A DNA stretch of 14,464 nt from Candidatus Zhuqueibacterota bacterium 4484_219 (GTDB lineage Bacteria > Zhuqueibacterota > JdFR-76 > 4484-219). Every line of letters begins with the position of its first letter. Within the stretch, counting starts at the first letter, position 1. Shown here one piece after another: positions 14,271-14,464 of the stretch. The notes under the pieces are model-generated. The model saw only the letters and a program-made list of their open reading frames with translations. It was not told the origin of the DNA and did not search any database. The stretch covers positions 1 through 14,464 of the forward strand of contig MZGM01000010.1 in NCBI GenBank assembly GCA_002085035.1, read 5' to 3'. A program made the position numbers and the translations under genes.

Positions 14271-14464
14271 GACACAATTGTTCCGTTATCAATACGAATG
14301 ATTCTTTGTCCGGTTTGCTGAGCAAGTTCATAGTTGTGTGTAGCCATCAGGACGGCTGTGCCCATGGTATTAATCCGAGTCAAAATATCCAGCACTCCGA
14401 TTGCACTTTCCCGATCCAAATTGCCGGTGGGTTCGTCGGCCAACAGGATAAAAGGTTCGTTGAC
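14267..14464 (-). CDS. ftsE: Cell division ATP-binding protein FtsE, C-terminal part (cut by window edge)
   Basis: The last 65 residues are present; the rest lies beyond the right edge. FtsE is the cytoplasmic ATPase partner of FtsX. The visible part has the Walker B and D-loop run FILLADEPTGNLD, followed by the H-loop histidine in MATHNYELA, then the typical end RIIRIDNGTIVS. LADEPTGNLD is shared by FtsE and the LolD/MacB ATPases; the directly coupled ftsX downstream (stop TGA at 14269-14267 inside the ftsX ATGA) decides for FtsE. Walker A and the signature motif are outside the window. Confidence 0.92.
   Translation of the reverse strand, partial: VNEPFILLADEPTGNLDRESAIGVLDILTRINTMGTAVLMATHNYELAQQTGQRIIRIDNGTIVS

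Overview
All confident genes in this window lie on the minus strand, so transcription runs from high to low coordinates. The sequence is moderately AT-rich. The gene set is FtsE/FtsX, an HrcA/GrpE/DnaJ heat-shock block, PilM/PilN-like pilus proteins, and housekeeping enzymes. Together with small signal-peptide proteins this suggests an uncultured, probably diderm bacterium. The overall flavour recalls the KSB1/Calditrichota/Zixibacteria part of the FCB assemblage, but that is a low-confidence inference from gene style, not a computed placement. I see no rRNA, tRNA, CRISPR array, integrase or transposase gene.

Layout in the direction of transcription. (1) 14464-13419: the end of ftsE (cut by the window edge) and ftsX, overlapping by ATGA. 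(2) 13334-10536: a heat-shock block read from a good sigma70-type promoter: hrcA in two pieces, then grpE and dnaJ. There is no dnaK between grpE and dnaJ and no recognisable CIRCE operator. (3) 10523-7329: a ComEA-like helix-hairpin-helix protein, a pilin-like membrane-anchored protein, a PilM-like protein and a PilN-like protein with an INLL motif. This could be a small type IV pilus or DNA-uptake module. (4) 7323-6273: rsmD and coaD, overlapping by 32 nt. (5) 6188-2814: a GH130 glycoside phosphorylase, phosphate acetyltransferase (pta) and a class I aminotransferase. (6) 2650-1526: a TPR protein preceded by two hairpins.

The last part (1525-1) is different. It holds a non-coding stretch of about 360 bases with three near-palindromes and a MITE-like inverted-repeat element. 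A doubtful 73-residue ORF follows. Next is a leader that can fold into three abutting hairpins ahead of a small secreted protein. A second, related secreted protein is cut by the left edge of the window.

The observations most worth a second look are: the disrupted hrcA (stop plus an estimated 50-60 missing residues, an ATGA restart and a 24-bp in-frame tandem duplication) together with the absent CIRCE; the three-hairpin leader at 749-813; the MITE-like element at 1315-1466; and the ComEA/pilin-like/PilM/PilN cluster.
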